A DNA stretch of 64,000 nt from SIG220 sp045615545 (GTDB lineage Bacteria; Bacillota_I; Bacilli_A; RFN20; CAG-826). The notes beneath the pieces are model-generated. The model was given only the letters and a program-made list of their open reading frames with translations. It was not told the origin of the DNA and made no database searches. The stretch spans positions 21,389 through 85,388 of the forward strand of contig JAZLFA010000040.1 in assembly GCA_045615545.1 (NCBI GenBank), written 5' to 3'. The position numbers and the translations under genes were made by a program. How positions within the stretch are numbered: the first letter of the stretch is position 1; each line of letters begins with the position of its first letter. Of this stretch, positions 41,933 to 50,925 are shown in pieces.

Positions 41933-42793
41933 TTAAGCTTCAGGAACTTCTTCCTTCTTATTTTCGTTATTTTTCTTGATGGTTTCAAGCATTTCTTTTA
42001 ATGCTGCATCATAAGATGCTTGGTATTCAGGTGCAATTTTGTTAATTGCATTTGAGAAATTTTCCATTGAGGCCTTAAAGAAATCAGCGAATGGTTTGCC
42101 ATCTCTTCTTTCTCTTCTACCTTCAGTCATTTCGATAAGCTCGATGTTATCATCCATGATATCAAGTGTCTCATTATCAGTGCAGTGAGCGTGGGCTCTT
42201 ACAAATCTGATCATTGTGGCCATCTTGCTTAACTCATTTTGAACGATGTAATTACTTTGTGGAGTAGCTTGTCCTTTACTCTCACCCATTACTTTTTGGA
42301 ATTCTGAGAAACTCTTTTGGTATTCTTGCATTACTAAGTAAGACTTAAGTAAGCGGTCAAACCTTTCATCTAAGTTAACAAGTTTAGCAGTAATTTCTTC
42401 AACTTGTCCTTTACTTCTTGCAAAGTTAACGTGGGAATAAAGAATATCTCTTAATGTTTCACTTAAATAAATAACATAGTCATAAATTTTTTGATGTTGT
42501 GTATGATCTACACGAATTTTGTCATCAGCAGTTTTGACTAAAACAGTAGAATCTTCCCCATAGATTTCTTTTAAAAATTCTTGATACTTCTCTTTAAATT
42601 GAGTAAGTTTTTCAGCATTATCTTCAATAAACTTTCCTAAGAAAGATTTATTATCAGTAATACTTGTTAAAATAGTTTTTCTTTGATCATATGACTTCAC
42701 TTCGTGTTCTTTAGGAAGCACAAATTCCATTGTGTCTCTCAAAGTTTTTAACACGTGACATATGTCAAAGATGCATTGACTAGCGTTGTTCAT
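41933..42793 (-). CDS. Hypothetical cytosolic helical protein
   Basis: 286 aa, no signal peptide or membrane helix, predicted mostly helical with charged coiled-coil-like stretches (TQFKEKYQEFLKEIYGED; LKEMLETIKKNNENKKEE). No known domain recognised. It starts 2 nt after the HAD gene stop, with AGGAGAAAAA ribosome site, and is followed by the small membrane protein. Function unknown. Confidence 0.7.
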   Translation of the reverse strand: MNNASQCIFDICHVLKTLRDTMEFVLPKEHEVKSYDQRKTILTSITDNKSFLGKFIEDNAEKLTQFKEKYQEFLKEIYGEDSTVLVKTADDKIRVDHTQHQKIYDYVIYLSETLRDILYSHVNFARSKGQVEEITAKLVNLDERFDRLLKSYLVMQEYQKSFSEFQKVMGESKGQATPQSNYIVQNELSKMATMIRFVRAHAHCTDNETLDIMDDNIELIEMTEGRRERRDGKPFADFFKASMENFSNAINKIAPEYQASYDAALKEMLETIKKNNENKKEEVPEA

Positions 42794-42795
42794 AA

Positions 42796-43641
42796 TTATT
42801 TTTCTCCTTTATGCAACACAAGTTTACGTAACTGGTAAACTCCGTAAATAACATGCGACGCATATTTCTTCACAGATGGATAGGCTTTATACATCACATA
42901 ACTATTTTCATGATAAGCATTGAACATGGAAATATCATTACCACTATCGCCAACAACATAAACATCTTTTGGATCGGCTTTTAAATAGTCGCAATAATAT
43001 TTTACACCATAACCTTTATTACAGTTAACAGGAGTTAATTCATTAACTATACTGCTCCAAGAAGATTCAACATCGGGATAATTTTCACGGATGCGTTTAT
43101 TAATTTCTTTAGCGATATCAGAATTTTTCTTACGAATACCAAAAAATAACATTATTTTATATACTCTGCCATCAGTAAATTGGGACATGAATCTTTCATT
43201 ATCAATAACCCAATCTTCTTTACGTTTGAACATAAAGAAACCATACAAAGCGTAAAAAGCAAGCATGATTGCAGAACTACGATTTCGATAAATTAAGAAA
43301 GGTTGTTCTTTTGCATTCATTAAAAAGGCTTTTGGCTTATATTTTATTCTTAATTCTTCAATATCACTTTTTAGCTTTGGATTCATCGCAACATCACGAA
43401 TTGGTTTTCCATCGCAAGTAATATAAGCAGAAGAATAGGAAATACAATCAAAAGGTCTTTGTATTTCTTTTTCAAGCTTTTTACAGTATTCTGGCGGACG
43501 AGATGTAACAAGTACTAAACGATTACCGGCATCAATCCATTCACGAAGGAATTTACAATTTCTTCTACTGATGTATCGAAATAAAGCAAACGATTTTAAT
43601 AATGTTCCATCAAGGTCAGTACAAAGTATCTTTTGGCTCAT
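42796..43641 (-). CDS. HAD-family phosphatase
   Basis: About 281 aa. Motif I CTDLDGTLL, motif II LVTSRPPEY, and GDSGNDISMF near the C-terminus place it in the HAD superfamily with a C2-type cap, similar to Cof proteins. The frame opens at a TTG (43668), but TATAAT at 43656-43651 predicts transcription from about 43644, so the ATG at 43641 (MSQKILCTDLDG) is the start and the mRNA is nearly leaderless. Confidence 0.85.
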   Translation of the reverse strand: MSQKILCTDLDGTLLKSFALFRYISRRNCKFLREWIDAGNRLVLVTSRPPEYCKKLEKEIQRPFDCISYSSAYITCDGKPIRDVAMNPKLKSDIEELRIKYKPKAFLMNAKEQPFLIYRNRSSAIMLAFYALYGFFMFKRKEDWVIDNERFMSQFTDGRVYKIMLFFGIRKKNSDIAKEINKRIRENYPDVESSWSSIVNELTPVNCNKGYGVKYYCDYLKADPKDVYVVGDSGNDISMFNAYHENSYVMYKAYPSVKKYASHVIYGVYQLRKLVLHKGEK

Positions 43642-43674
43642 AATGTATACATTATACACGATAAACAAAAATTG

Positions 43675-43706
43675 AAAAGAAAAAAAGGAGGAACAATGTC
43701 CTCCTT
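43675..43706 (-). terminator. Terminator of hpf
   Basis: GGAGGA/TCCTCC (43687-43692 and 43699-43704); on the minus strand it is followed by a T-rich run. Confidence 0.8.
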
Positions 43707-43724
43707 AAACTATTTTGAGACTAA

Positions 43725-44276
43725 TTATTGTTTAATTGGATTTTCAGCTTGAATAACACCATATCCACCATCATTACGAATATAAACAACAGAGATACGA
43801 TCATCTTCTTCATCTAAATAAACAAAGAAGTTATGTCCTAAAGCTTCCATTCTTGTAATAGCATCTTCGATGCTCATTGGATCGAGGTAATAAGATTTTG
43901 TTCTAACAATAACATCTTCCTCACTTCCCTCTTCTCCTTCAACTTGATCGAAGTTAATGTCATGAGACAATCCCAAACGAGCATTGCTACGATCCATTCT
44001 AGTCTTTAGCTTACGCATTTGACCTTCGAGCTTATCAACCGCTAAATCAATAGCAGCGTATAAGTCTGCATTTTCGACTTCAGCACGAAGTTTGATTTGA
44101 GGTAGGAAAATAGTAATTTCAACTTTTTGAACGCCAACATGTGCACTACAAACAGCGCGGCATTCAACATCTTCGTTGATCAGGAAATACTTTTCCATTC
44201 TCGCTGTCTTTTTTTCAATGGCAGCAGAAATCCCTTCGGTGATTTCGATGTTTTTTCCGATAATTTGGTACTTCAT
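43725..44276 (-). CDS. hpf: Ribosome hibernation promoting factor, long form
   Basis: 183 aa. N-terminal S30AE domain (IIGKNIEITEGISAAIEKKTARMEKYF) and C-terminal dimerisation domain (VRTKSYYLDPMSIEDAITRMEALGHNFFVYLDEE) that makes 100S ribosome dimers. A TTG 21 nt upstream is in frame but falls in the ribosome site AAAGGAG; the ATG at 44276 (MKYQIIGKN) is the start. Monocistronic with a terminator. Confidence 0.95.
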   Translation of the reverse strand: MKYQIIGKNIEITEGISAAIEKKTARMEKYFLINEDVECRAVCSAHVGVQKVEITIFLPQIKLRAEVENADLYAAIDLAVDKLEGQMRKLKTRMDRSNARLGLSHDINFDQVEGEEGSEEDVIVRTKSYYLDPMSIEDAITRMEALGHNFFVYLDEEDDRISVVYIRNDGGYGVIQAENPIKQ

Positions 44277-44353
44277 AATATATTTTCTCCTTTCCAAAAT
44301 TTATTACGGAGAGGTCTACATTTTTATTATAAAAGATAGAATAGATAATTTCA

Positions 44354-45523
44354 TTAATTATCTTTAGTTAATAGTTCTTTTATGATATCAACCTTATCTA
44401 ATTTCTCCCAAGGAAGAGATAAATCTGGTCTTCCAAAATGACCATAGGTTGCCAAATCTTCATACTTAAAAGATGGATTTGTTAATTTGAATGCCTTACA
44501 AATCATTCCTGGTCTAGCATCAAATACATGGCGAATTATTTTTAATATTTTTTCATCATCATATTTACCAGTACCAAATGTTTTAATACCAATTGAGATA
44601 GGTTCATTAACTCCGATAGCATATGCTAATTGAACTTCCATCCTATCAGAAACTCCAGCAGCAACTAAGTTCTTGGCAATGTATCTAGCGTAGTAAGCGG
44701 CTGTTCTATCAACTTTGGTTGGATCTTTCCCAGAAAAAGCACCACCACCATGGCTAGCTGTACCGCCATATGTATCAACAATTAATTTTCTTCCAGTTAA
44801 ACCAGTATCACCTTTTGGCCCACCAATTACAAATGAACCAGTTGGATTAATTAAATATTTAAAATCAGCATTTAAGTTAAATGATTTTGCTACCTTAACC
44901 ATAATCTCATCATGAATATATTTTTTAAATAGATCCATATCAATATCAGGGTCATGAGAAACAGACATTAAAATTGTGTCGATTTTTATATTATTAGTAT
45001 TTGAATAATCAATAGTAACTTGTGACTTCATATCAGGCCTTGAATGAAGAAATTTTCCTTCATGTCTAAGTCTACTTGCTTCACGAACTAACTTATGGGC
45101 AATCGAAATAGGAAGAGGCATATAACCACTTGTTTCATTCGTCGCGTAACCAAACATCATTCCTTGGTCTCCCGCTCCTACTTTTTCTGCCTCATTTTGA
45201 CTTACACCTAATGAGATATCTGGGCTTTGCCCTTTGATTAAATTAATAATCTTAACGTTATGATAATCAGTGCCTAATTCCAAAGAATCATACCCAATCT
45301 TTTTTAATACATTTTTTGCAATTTCCTCACAATTTGGTAGAGATTTGCAGGTAATTTCGCCTCCAATAATGATTGTGTTATCACTGGCAAAAGTCTCACA
45401 AGCCACTCTTGCTTTTGGATCAATTGCTAAGCATGCATCAAGTATCGCATCACTAATTTGATCGCATACTTTATCTGGATGTCCTTCACTAACAGATTCA
45501 CTAGTAAATAAAATCTTTTCCAT
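44354..45523 (-). CDS. metK: S-adenosylmethionine synthetase
   Basis: Makes SAM from methionine and ATP. 389 aa; starts MEKILFTSESVSEGHPDKV, with GAGDQGMMFGYA and GGGAFSGKDPTKVDRTAAY, the two family signatures. The frame extends 33 nt upstream, but GGAG is correctly spaced for 45523. Transcription passes through an S-box-like riboswitch with its own terminator (45543-45688). Confidence 0.96.
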   Translation of the reverse strand: MEKILFTSESVSEGHPDKVCDQISDAILDACLAIDPKARVACETFASDNTIIIGGEITCKSLPNCEEIAKNVLKKIGYDSLELGTDYHNVKIINLIKGQSPDISLGVSQNEAEKVGAGDQGMMFGYATNETSGYMPLPISIAHKLVREASRLRHEGKFLHSRPDMKSQVTIDYSNTNNIKIDTILMSVSHDPDIDMDLFKKYIHDEIMVKVAKSFNLNADFKYLINPTGSFVIGGPKGDTGLTGRKLIVDTYGGTASHGGGAFSGKDPTKVDRTAAYYARYIAKNLVAAGVSDRMEVQLAYAIGVNEPISIGIKTFGTGKYDDEKILKIIRHVFDARPGMICKAFKLTNPSFKYEDLATYGHFGRPDLSLPWEKLDKVDIIKELLTKDN

Positions 45524-45542
45524 AACGTATCTCCATGAAAAT

Positions 45543-45688
45543 AAAAGCTTCCCCATAGACGGGGAAACTTTTGAAATTTGTTTCCTTACTCATCGTTCGA
45601 AGCTATGGGACTTCGCTAGAGAGGGCACTTACTCTTTTCGAGAGTTGCCACTGCATTTTTTCATCTCAATTATGCAGTTCTTGATAAG
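45543..45688 (-). promoter_or_regulatory. S-box-like (SAM-I clan) riboswitch with terminator, upstream of metK
   Basis: Minus-strand RNA: P1 CTTATC (45688-45683) pairs with GATGAG (45594-45589); P2 ACTGCAT/ATGCAGT; then GGCAACT...AGTGCC forms P3 as in the S-box GCAACC/GGUGC element; P4 CGAAG/CTTCG. It lacks the GGA kink-turn of P2, but loop GAGA can pair with TCTC in J3/4, where S-box RNAs have a pseudoknot. A terminator (GTTTCCCC/GGGGAAGC, 45568-45547) with T run lies just before the metK ribosome site; GGAAAC downstream of P1 could pair with GTTTCC as antiterminator. Confidence 0.72.
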
Positions 45689-45695
45689 CAATTTA

Positions 45696-45723
45696 ATTAT
45701 AAGATTATTATCTATTTTTTCAA
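45696..45723 (-). promoter_or_regulatory. Promoter of the metK riboswitch transcript
   Basis: Minus-strand TTGAAA (45723-45718), 16-bp spacer, TATAAT (45701-45696), starting the transcript just before P1 of the riboswitch. Confidence 0.6.
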
Positions 45724-45966
45724 TAGATGTTTTTTAATTCCTTGCGCCATTTGATCTGGGCAAGATGTTGGACGTGGACCACAATGAATTCCTTCAAGTT
45801 TTTCCACAACTGTTTCAAGTTTAAGCCCAACTATTAGTGAACATATACCCTGAAGATTACCATTACAACCGCCAATAACATAAGCAGAAGTAACGATTCC
45901 TTCATCGTTATATTCAATATGCATTTCCTTAGAACAAACGTTCTGAGGTTGAAACACTAATTCCAT
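45712..45966 (-). CDS. TSCPD-domain protein (TIGR03905-type)
   Basis: 84 aa. The core GGCNGNLQGICSLIVGL...GIHCGPRPTSCPDQMAQGI is the small Cys-rich TSCPD domain also found at the end of some ribonucleotide reductases. Function of the free-standing form is unknown. Its ATG overlaps the pduL stop by one base, so they are coupled. Confidence 0.85.
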   Translation of the reverse strand: MELVFQPQNVCSKEMHIEYNDEGIVTSAYVIGGCNGNLQGICSLIVGLKLETVVEKLEGIHCGPRPTSCPDQMAQGIKKHLLKK

Positions 45967-46568
45967 TATTTAATTAGCTTTCCGTAAACAACGCCACCAG
46001 CGTTTGCAGCGTTACATTCATCAGTATCAATGTGACAAGCAAGAGCGAAGTCATCTCTAACTCTAACAACTACATCACCAAAGATTAAGCTTCTGCCTGG
46101 TGTATTAACTTCAAGCTTAACGATATCACCATTTTTAACACCAAATTCTGCTGCATCAGCATTTGTCATATGAATATGACGTTTAGCAATAATAACTCCT
46201 TCAGTAAGTTCAACGCTTCCAGCAGGACCCACTAATTTACATGGAGCACTACCAGCGATATCACCACTTTCTCTAACTGGAGCTTTAACACCTAAAGTTC
46301 TAGCATCAGTAGCGGCTAATTCAACTTGGTTTACTTTTCTTACTGGTCCTAAGATAGAAACACCTTTTAGAACAGTTTCTTCTTTAGCACCTGTAACTTT
46401 GTTAATTTTATAACCAACTACATCAATTCTAGTGGTAGAAACAAATTGTCCAGGTTGTGATAAATTAGCTCTAACTTCTAATGTAGCGCCTTTACCACAT
46501 AATTGTTCTAATGTTTCTTGTGTGACATGAATATGTCTTGCACTTGTTTCAACTAATATTTCTTTCAT
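45966..46568 (-). CDS. pduL: Phosphate propanoyltransferase/acetyltransferase PduL
   Basis: Exchanges CoA and phosphate on acyl-CoA to give acyl-phosphate for ATP synthesis by acetate/propionate kinase. 200 aa, two related halves each with the zinc-binding RHIH motif (SARHIHVTQE near residue 10 and KRHIHMTNADAAEFG near 130). No microcompartment targeting peptide or shell genes are present, so it probably serves as the housekeeping Pta. GAGGGT precedes the ATG. Confidence 0.93.
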   Translation of the reverse strand: MKEILVETSARHIHVTQETLEQLCGKGATLEVRANLSQPGQFVSTTRIDVVGYKINKVTGAKEETVLKGVSILGPVRKVNQVELAATDARTLGVKAPVRESGDIAGSAPCKLVGPAGSVELTEGVIIAKRHIHMTNADAAEFGVKNGDIVKLEVNTPGRSLIFGDVVVRVRDDFALACHIDTDECNAANAGGVVYGKLIK

Positions 46569-46644
46569 AAAAATACCCTCTATTTAACTTGTATTGTAGC
46601 ACAGTAAAAAACGATATTCATTATATACGCAAAAATATTTATTG

Positions 46645-46673
46645 TTGCCATTTTATTAAAATGAGTTTATAAA
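46645..46673 (+). promoter_or_regulatory. Promoter of mgtE, predicting a leaderless mRNA
   Basis: TTGCCA (46645-46650), 17-bp spacer, TATAAA (46668-46673); predicted start at 46680, one base before the mgtE ATG. No M-box-like structure fits in the 112-nt gap. Confidence 0.65.
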
Positions 46674-46680
46674 GTTAGGG

Positions 46681-48114
46681 ATGGAAAAAGAAGAACTCAC
46701 ATTATTAATTAATGAACTCACCGAAAATAGAAATGCGAAGAAAATAAGAGAATTGTTCGAAATCACTCCTACTATTGATATCGCAGATGCATTAGATGAG
46801 GAAGAAGACGTTGCTAAACTCTTATTTATAATTAGAAGCATTGGCAGCGAATTTTCTGCTGATTTCTTTAGTGAGTTAACTCAAGATCAACAAGAATTAA
46901 TTATTAATGCTTTTACTGATAAAGAATTACTAACAATGTTAGAGAACTCTTTTACTGATGATATTGTTGATGCAATGGAAGAAATGCCAGCCAATATGGT
47001 TAGCCGTATTTTAAAGATTGCACCAAAAGAGTTAAGAAAAGATATTAACACCCTCCTTAAATATGAAGATGACACTGCCGGAAGCGTCATGACGACAGAA
47101 TATTTTGATATCAAAGAAACATTAACTGTTAAACAAGCAATTAAAACAATTAGAGAAAAAGGCAAAGATGCCGCTAGTGTTTACACTATATTTATTAGAG
47201 ATGATACAAGAACGATGGTTGGTACTGTTAACCTTGATGATTTAATCTTTGCCAATGAAGATGAACAAATCTCTGAAATTATGGACCGCAACTTTGTTGT
47301 CTGTGATGTGCACACAGACCAAGAAGAAGTTGCTAATATGTTCAAACGTTACGATCTTAACGCTATGGCAGTTGTAAATAAAGAAAATAAAATCATTGGT
47401 ATTATCACCATCGATGACGTTGTTGATATTATCGTTGAAGAAGCTAGTGAAGATATCGCTAAATTAAATAATGTTACACCTGTTGAAGATGAATATTTAA
47501 AAACACCTATTTATAAATTAGTAATTAAGTGTGCTCCATGGATTTTAGTATTGATGATATTACAAATCTTCTCTACATTAATTCTTTCAAACTTTGATAA
47601 CGTCTTATCCCAATTCATCATTCTTACCGTATTCACTCCATTAATTATGGATGCAGGCGGAAACTCCGGTGGGCAAACAACAACACTTATAGTGCGCGCG
47701 CTCGCCTTAGATGAGTTTGATAAGGGTGATTTTAAACGTGTGATTTGGAAAGAATTGCGTACAGCTTTTGTGATTGCATTAATTGTTGCAACATTCTCGT
47801 TCTGTTGGTTGTTATTCGAAATAAATACTGGCATAGTTTCAACAGAAGAAGTTCTTAAACTATATCCAGGATTATCCACTGTTCAAATCTCACTTGTTGT
47901 TGGTGGTTTAGTATCTTCAACATTATTCGTCACAATGATCATTTCCAGATTAGTTGGTGTGTGCTTACCATTCTTAGCTAAACTATTAAAAAGAGATCCT
48001 GCTGTTATGTGCGGACCTCTTACCACTACTATAGTAGATATTGTTTCTTTATTAACTTATTTCGTCTTGTGGGTATTTGTGTTCGCTCCAATATTAGGCG
48101 TACACATTGTTTAA
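46681..48114 (+). CDS. mgtE: Magnesium transporter MgtE
   Basis: 477 aa: cytosolic N domain (1-130), two CBS domains (about 135-255, with TTEYFDIKETLTVKQAIKTI and MAVVNKENKIIGIITIDDVVDI) that sense Mg2+, and a C-terminal five-helix channel domain with LIMDAGGNSGGQTTTLIVRALAL and PFLAKLLKRDPAVMCGPLTTT. Standard length and order. Monocistronic. Confidence 0.95.
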   Translation: MEKEELTLLINELTENRNAKKIRELFEITPTIDIADALDEEEDVAKLLFIIRSIGSEFSADFFSELTQDQQELIINAFTDKELLTMLENSFTDDIVDAMEEMPANMVSRILKIAPKELRKDINTLLKYEDDTAGSVMTTEYFDIKETLTVKQAIKTIREKGKDAASVYTIFIRDDTRTMVGTVNLDDLIFANEDEQISEIMDRNFVVCDVHTDQEEVANMFKRYDLNAMAVVNKENKIIGIITIDDVVDIIVEEASEDIAKLNNVTPVEDEYLKTPIYKLVIKCAPWILVLMILQIFSTLILSNFDNVLSQFIILTVFTPLIMDAGGNSGGQTTTLIVRALALDEFDKGDFKRVIWKELRTAFVIALIVATFSFCWLLFEINTGIVSTEEVLKLYPGLSTVQISLVVGGLVSSTLFVTMIISRLVGVCLPFLAKLLKRDPAVMCGPLTTTIVDIVSLLTYFVLWVFVFAPILGVHIV

Positions 48115-48122
48115 TTGTAATT

Positions 48123-50150
48123 CTAATTATTAGTTAATTCTTCCTCGTGGGAGAATTTTTTTCTATATATATAGCCACCAATGCCAAAAACAACAACACT
48201 TCCCATACCAACATAAAAGAATGGTTCTAATATTCTAAATGTTTTTGTGCGTTCAAACTTAACATTAAGTGTGTATTCACCTTTTGGAAGTTCAAAGCTC
48301 ACTAATCCATCTACATTTGTACCGCTAACCACCTCGTCATTAAAATAAGCAAAATAGCCATCTTGATAAAATTGTGGTAACTGCACAAGTGCAGTATCGC
48401 TTGTAACATTCGCGCTAAAAGTAACATTAGGTGTATTTAATTCAGTAATAGTAAGTTCTCCATTACCACTAATAAAGGCAGGGTTTATATATTCTTCCAT
48501 TGTGTATATAAAACGCGAATATGAACGTACGCGATTAAAAATATTGTTATATAAAGAGTTTTCGGCTGGAACATATCCATCTTGATAGAAAACTTGTGGA
48601 ACCATTTCATTTTGAGCCCCGCTATAATAAATAGTCTTAAGCCAATCTTCGTCAGCTACTTGATATAGACCAATATCATTTTCATAAGCTTCTCTTTTTT
48701 CAAATATAGGCATTGATAAAAGAATAAAGAATGAAGCAATAACACCACTAATTGCATAAGTGTATTTATATTGTTTGAGTTCATTTATAACAATTAACGC
48801 CAAGTAGAATAAGAAGAAATATAAAAACCCAAATAATCTCCACGCAAATTGCGCACTATAGAAAACTGATGGAACAAATTTCCACGCATCTCCAATAAAG
48901 ATAAAAATTAAATTAATGATTATGCCAAAACAACAAAAATATATATCAGGATTTTTATATAACTTATCTTTAGTTATCGATACATCTTTATCTTTCTTTT
49001 TACTTCTAAATAAACAAATAAGTACAAAACATATATAACCAATTAATAAGGCGAAATAAAATTCACCTCTTTGCCAAAAGATTGCAGGAATTAAAAATAA
49101 CACCACAAAATCAACAATATAACGATAATATTTATTATTTGGACACTTCTTAATAAAGCAATCGACGACATACATTAAAGCAAAGCAAATAAAATAAAGG
49201 AATAATCCAAATAACAATAAAGAGACTTTACTTGCTGTATATGGCGTTCCGAAAATCCAATACCAATTTAAAAAGCCAGAGAATGTCGCACTAGTTAAAG
49301 TTGATTGAGATACGTGATCAAAATTCGTCCACATTGCAACACTATCGCTTAAACGGAAGATGTTCATTCCTTGTGTATGTAATGCAAGTGAAACATAAAA
49401 CATTACTGAGATGCCAATAATTAATGCAGATATTGCTAAGTTAAGCGAAACATGTTTCCAACGTTTATAAATAATGATTTTATATAAATTAATAATAATA
49501 TAAATTCCACCAAAAATAGCGCTCATTAAAGCGGTAAATGGATGAGACAAAATTATCAAAACAGCTCCAACAATTAAACATACATAAGGTGCAACATAAT
49601 AACGATCATCATTAATGATTCGATACGCAGCATAAAACACCATTGGAATAAAGCTTAATGCTATTGTCTCGCTATACGCCTGACGGCATATTCCACAGAA
49701 GACTCTATATGGTAAGAAAATATAAAATACTGTGCAAATTACTGACAAAACAACATTCTTTTTACTAATTTGCATACTAAATAGATATGCGAATATCCCA
49801 CTAACAATCGTGGTTAGCATAATCATTGTTTTATAAGCGCCAATGCTATTTGCCCCAGCACCAGAAAAGATAAATTGAATCACCGCTGCAGCGTAGTGTG
49901 GGAAAGGCCCATAATAGCCATAATTATCAAGAGCAAAAATACCAAAAAATGTATGGTTAGTTGATAGTCTCCAATAACCTTTTTTAAAAGATAAATAAAG
50001 ATCTTCAATTTGCGCCAAATGAAAAACACGGTCATCGCCACTAGTGATACCATTAAATAGCAAAGTATATGCAGAAAAAATGCTTGCAAAAATAATAATT
50101 ATCCATGGTAAGGAACGCAAAAATATATTCTTAAAATTAATATTTTTCAT
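48123..50150 (-). CDS. Large membrane protein, PTPS-related/GT-C-like
   Basis: About 675 aa with roughly 13-14 membrane helices and a C-terminal extracytoplasmic domain ending in another helix. The first loop FNGITSGDDRVFHLAQIEDL carries an acidic pair as in GT-C glycosyltransferases, and the overall pattern fits the 6-pyruvoyl-tetrahydropterin-synthase-related membrane family (PF10131) and YfhO-like proteins, probably acting on cell-surface glycans or lipids. The frame is open to 50291, but that part is antisense to tRNA-Leu; the ATG at 50150 (MKNINFKNIFLRS) is the sensible start. Confidence 0.72.
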   Translation of the reverse strand: MKNINFKNIFLRSLPWIIIIFASIFSAYTLLFNGITSGDDRVFHLAQIEDLYLSFKKGYWRLSTNHTFFGIFALDNYGYYGPFPHYAAAVIQFIFSGAGANSIGAYKTMIMLTTIVSGIFAYLFSMQISKKNVVLSVICTVFYIFLPYRVFCGICRQAYSETIALSFIPMVFYAAYRIINDDRYYVAPYVCLIVGAVLIILSHPFTALMSAIFGGIYIIINLYKIIIYKRWKHVSLNLAISALIIGISVMFYVSLALHTQGMNIFRLSDSVAMWTNFDHVSQSTLTSATFSGFLNWYWIFGTPYTASKVSLLLFGLFLYFICFALMYVVDCFIKKCPNNKYYRYIVDFVVLFLIPAIFWQRGEFYFALLIGYICFVLICLFRSKKKDKDVSITKDKLYKNPDIYFCCFGIIINLIFIFIGDAWKFVPSVFYSAQFAWRLFGFLYFFLFYLALIVINELKQYKYTYAISGVIASFFILLSMPIFEKREAYENDIGLYQVADEDWLKTIYYSGAQNEMVPQVFYQDGYVPAENSLYNNIFNRVRSYSRFIYTMEEYINPAFISGNGELTITELNTPNVTFSANVTSDTALVQLPQFYQDGYFAYFNDEVVSGTNVDGLVSFELPKGEYTLNVKFERTKTFRILEPFFYVGMGSVVVFGIGGYIYRKKFSHEEELTNN

Positions 50151-50179
50151 AGAAAAATTATAAGTGTTTACAATTGTGC

Positions 50180-50209
50180 TTGTCAAAGAATAGTATTTTA
50201 TTTTAGAAT
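50180..50209 (+). promoter_or_regulatory. Promoter of tRNA-Leu(GAG)
   Basis: TTGTCA (50180-50185), 18-bp spacer, TAGAAT (50204-50209). Confidence 0.65.
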
Positions 50210-50224
50210 AAAGGGCACAAAGTT

Positions 50225-50309
50225 GCGCGAGTGGCGGAACTGGTAGACGCGTACGTTTGAGGGGCGTATAAGGAAACTTGTGTGAGTTCAATTCTCATCT
50301 CGCGCACCA
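50225..50309 (+). tRNA. tRNA-Leu(GAG)
   Basis: 85 nt with encoded CCA. Acceptor GCGCGAG/CTCGCGC, anticodon stem TACGT/GCGTA with loop TTGAGGG (anticodon GAG), class II variable arm, T loop TTCAATT. Confidence 0.95.
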
Positions 50310-50315
50310 TTAAAA

Positions 50316-50339
50316 ATACTGAGTTATCTCAGTTTTTTT
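50316..50339 (+). terminator. Terminator of tRNA-Leu(GAG)
   Basis: ACTGAG/CTCAGT (50318-50323 and 50328-50333) followed by six T. Confidence 0.85.
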
Positions 50340-50341
50340 AT

Positions 50342-50370
50342 TTGTAAAATATTAGCAACTAAATTATATT
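50342..50370 (+). promoter_or_regulatory. Promoter of 50377 membrane gene, leaderless
   Basis: TTGTAA (50342-50347), 17-bp spacer, TATATT (50365-50370); the predicted start is exactly the A of the ATG at 50377. Confidence 0.65.
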
Positions 50371-50376
50371 TATATT

Positions 50377-50886
50377 ATGAAATTCTTTAGAAAAGAAAAT
50401 ATCTTATTCATTAGATTATTTGCATCTATTCTTGCCTTACTATCAATTATTACAATATTTTTTACCCAATTAACTTGGGAATTAGGTGATCCATCAATTC
50501 ATAGCGAACTATATCGCTTTTCATTTGTTGATGTCGCGTTTGGTAAGATTACATATGATGGCATCATTACGCACATTTATTATTATGGAAATAAAACAGT
50601 TCTTTGGGGTTATATATTATTAGGATTAGGGGCACTTCTAGGTTTATTTCAATCATTTAAAGAGGAGAAAGGAAATAAAACTGTTAAAATGATGTGCGAT
50701 ATTCTCACTAATCTATTACTTATTGGTGGAGGTATTTTATTGCTTCTACAAAGAGACGCTTTTATTAATAGTAATATTGGCTACGTTGATAATACAGTTC
50801 AATTAGCGGCTTCTCCAATCGTTGGCGCAGTTGCTAGTTTTACTGCAAGTGTCGGAATTACTATGGGAATAATCATTGATAAATAA
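50377..50886 (+). CDS. Four-helix membrane protein, unknown
   Basis: 169 aa with four membrane helices (about 11-31, 72-92, 105-125, 141-165) and an external loop between helices 1 and 2. Not recognised. It resembles its downstream neighbour in size and helix layout, so the two may be distant paralogues or partners. No ribosome site; probably leaderless. Confidence 0.65.
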   Translation: MKFFRKENILFIRLFASILALLSIITIFFTQLTWELGDPSIHSELYRFSFVDVAFGKITYDGIITHIYYYGNKTVLWGYILLGLGALLGLFQSFKEEKGNKTVKMMCDILTNLLLIGGGILLLLQRDAFINSNIGYVDNTVQLAASPIVGAVASFTASVGITMGIIIDK

Positions 50887-50925
50887 TTATTATTCATTAA
50901 AATATTTAACTAAGGGGGATTAAGA

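Noticed and set aside
50151..50291. N-terminal extension of the large membrane protein
   Set aside because: It lies antisense to tRNA-Leu(GAG) and its promoter; the ATG at 50150 is more credible.
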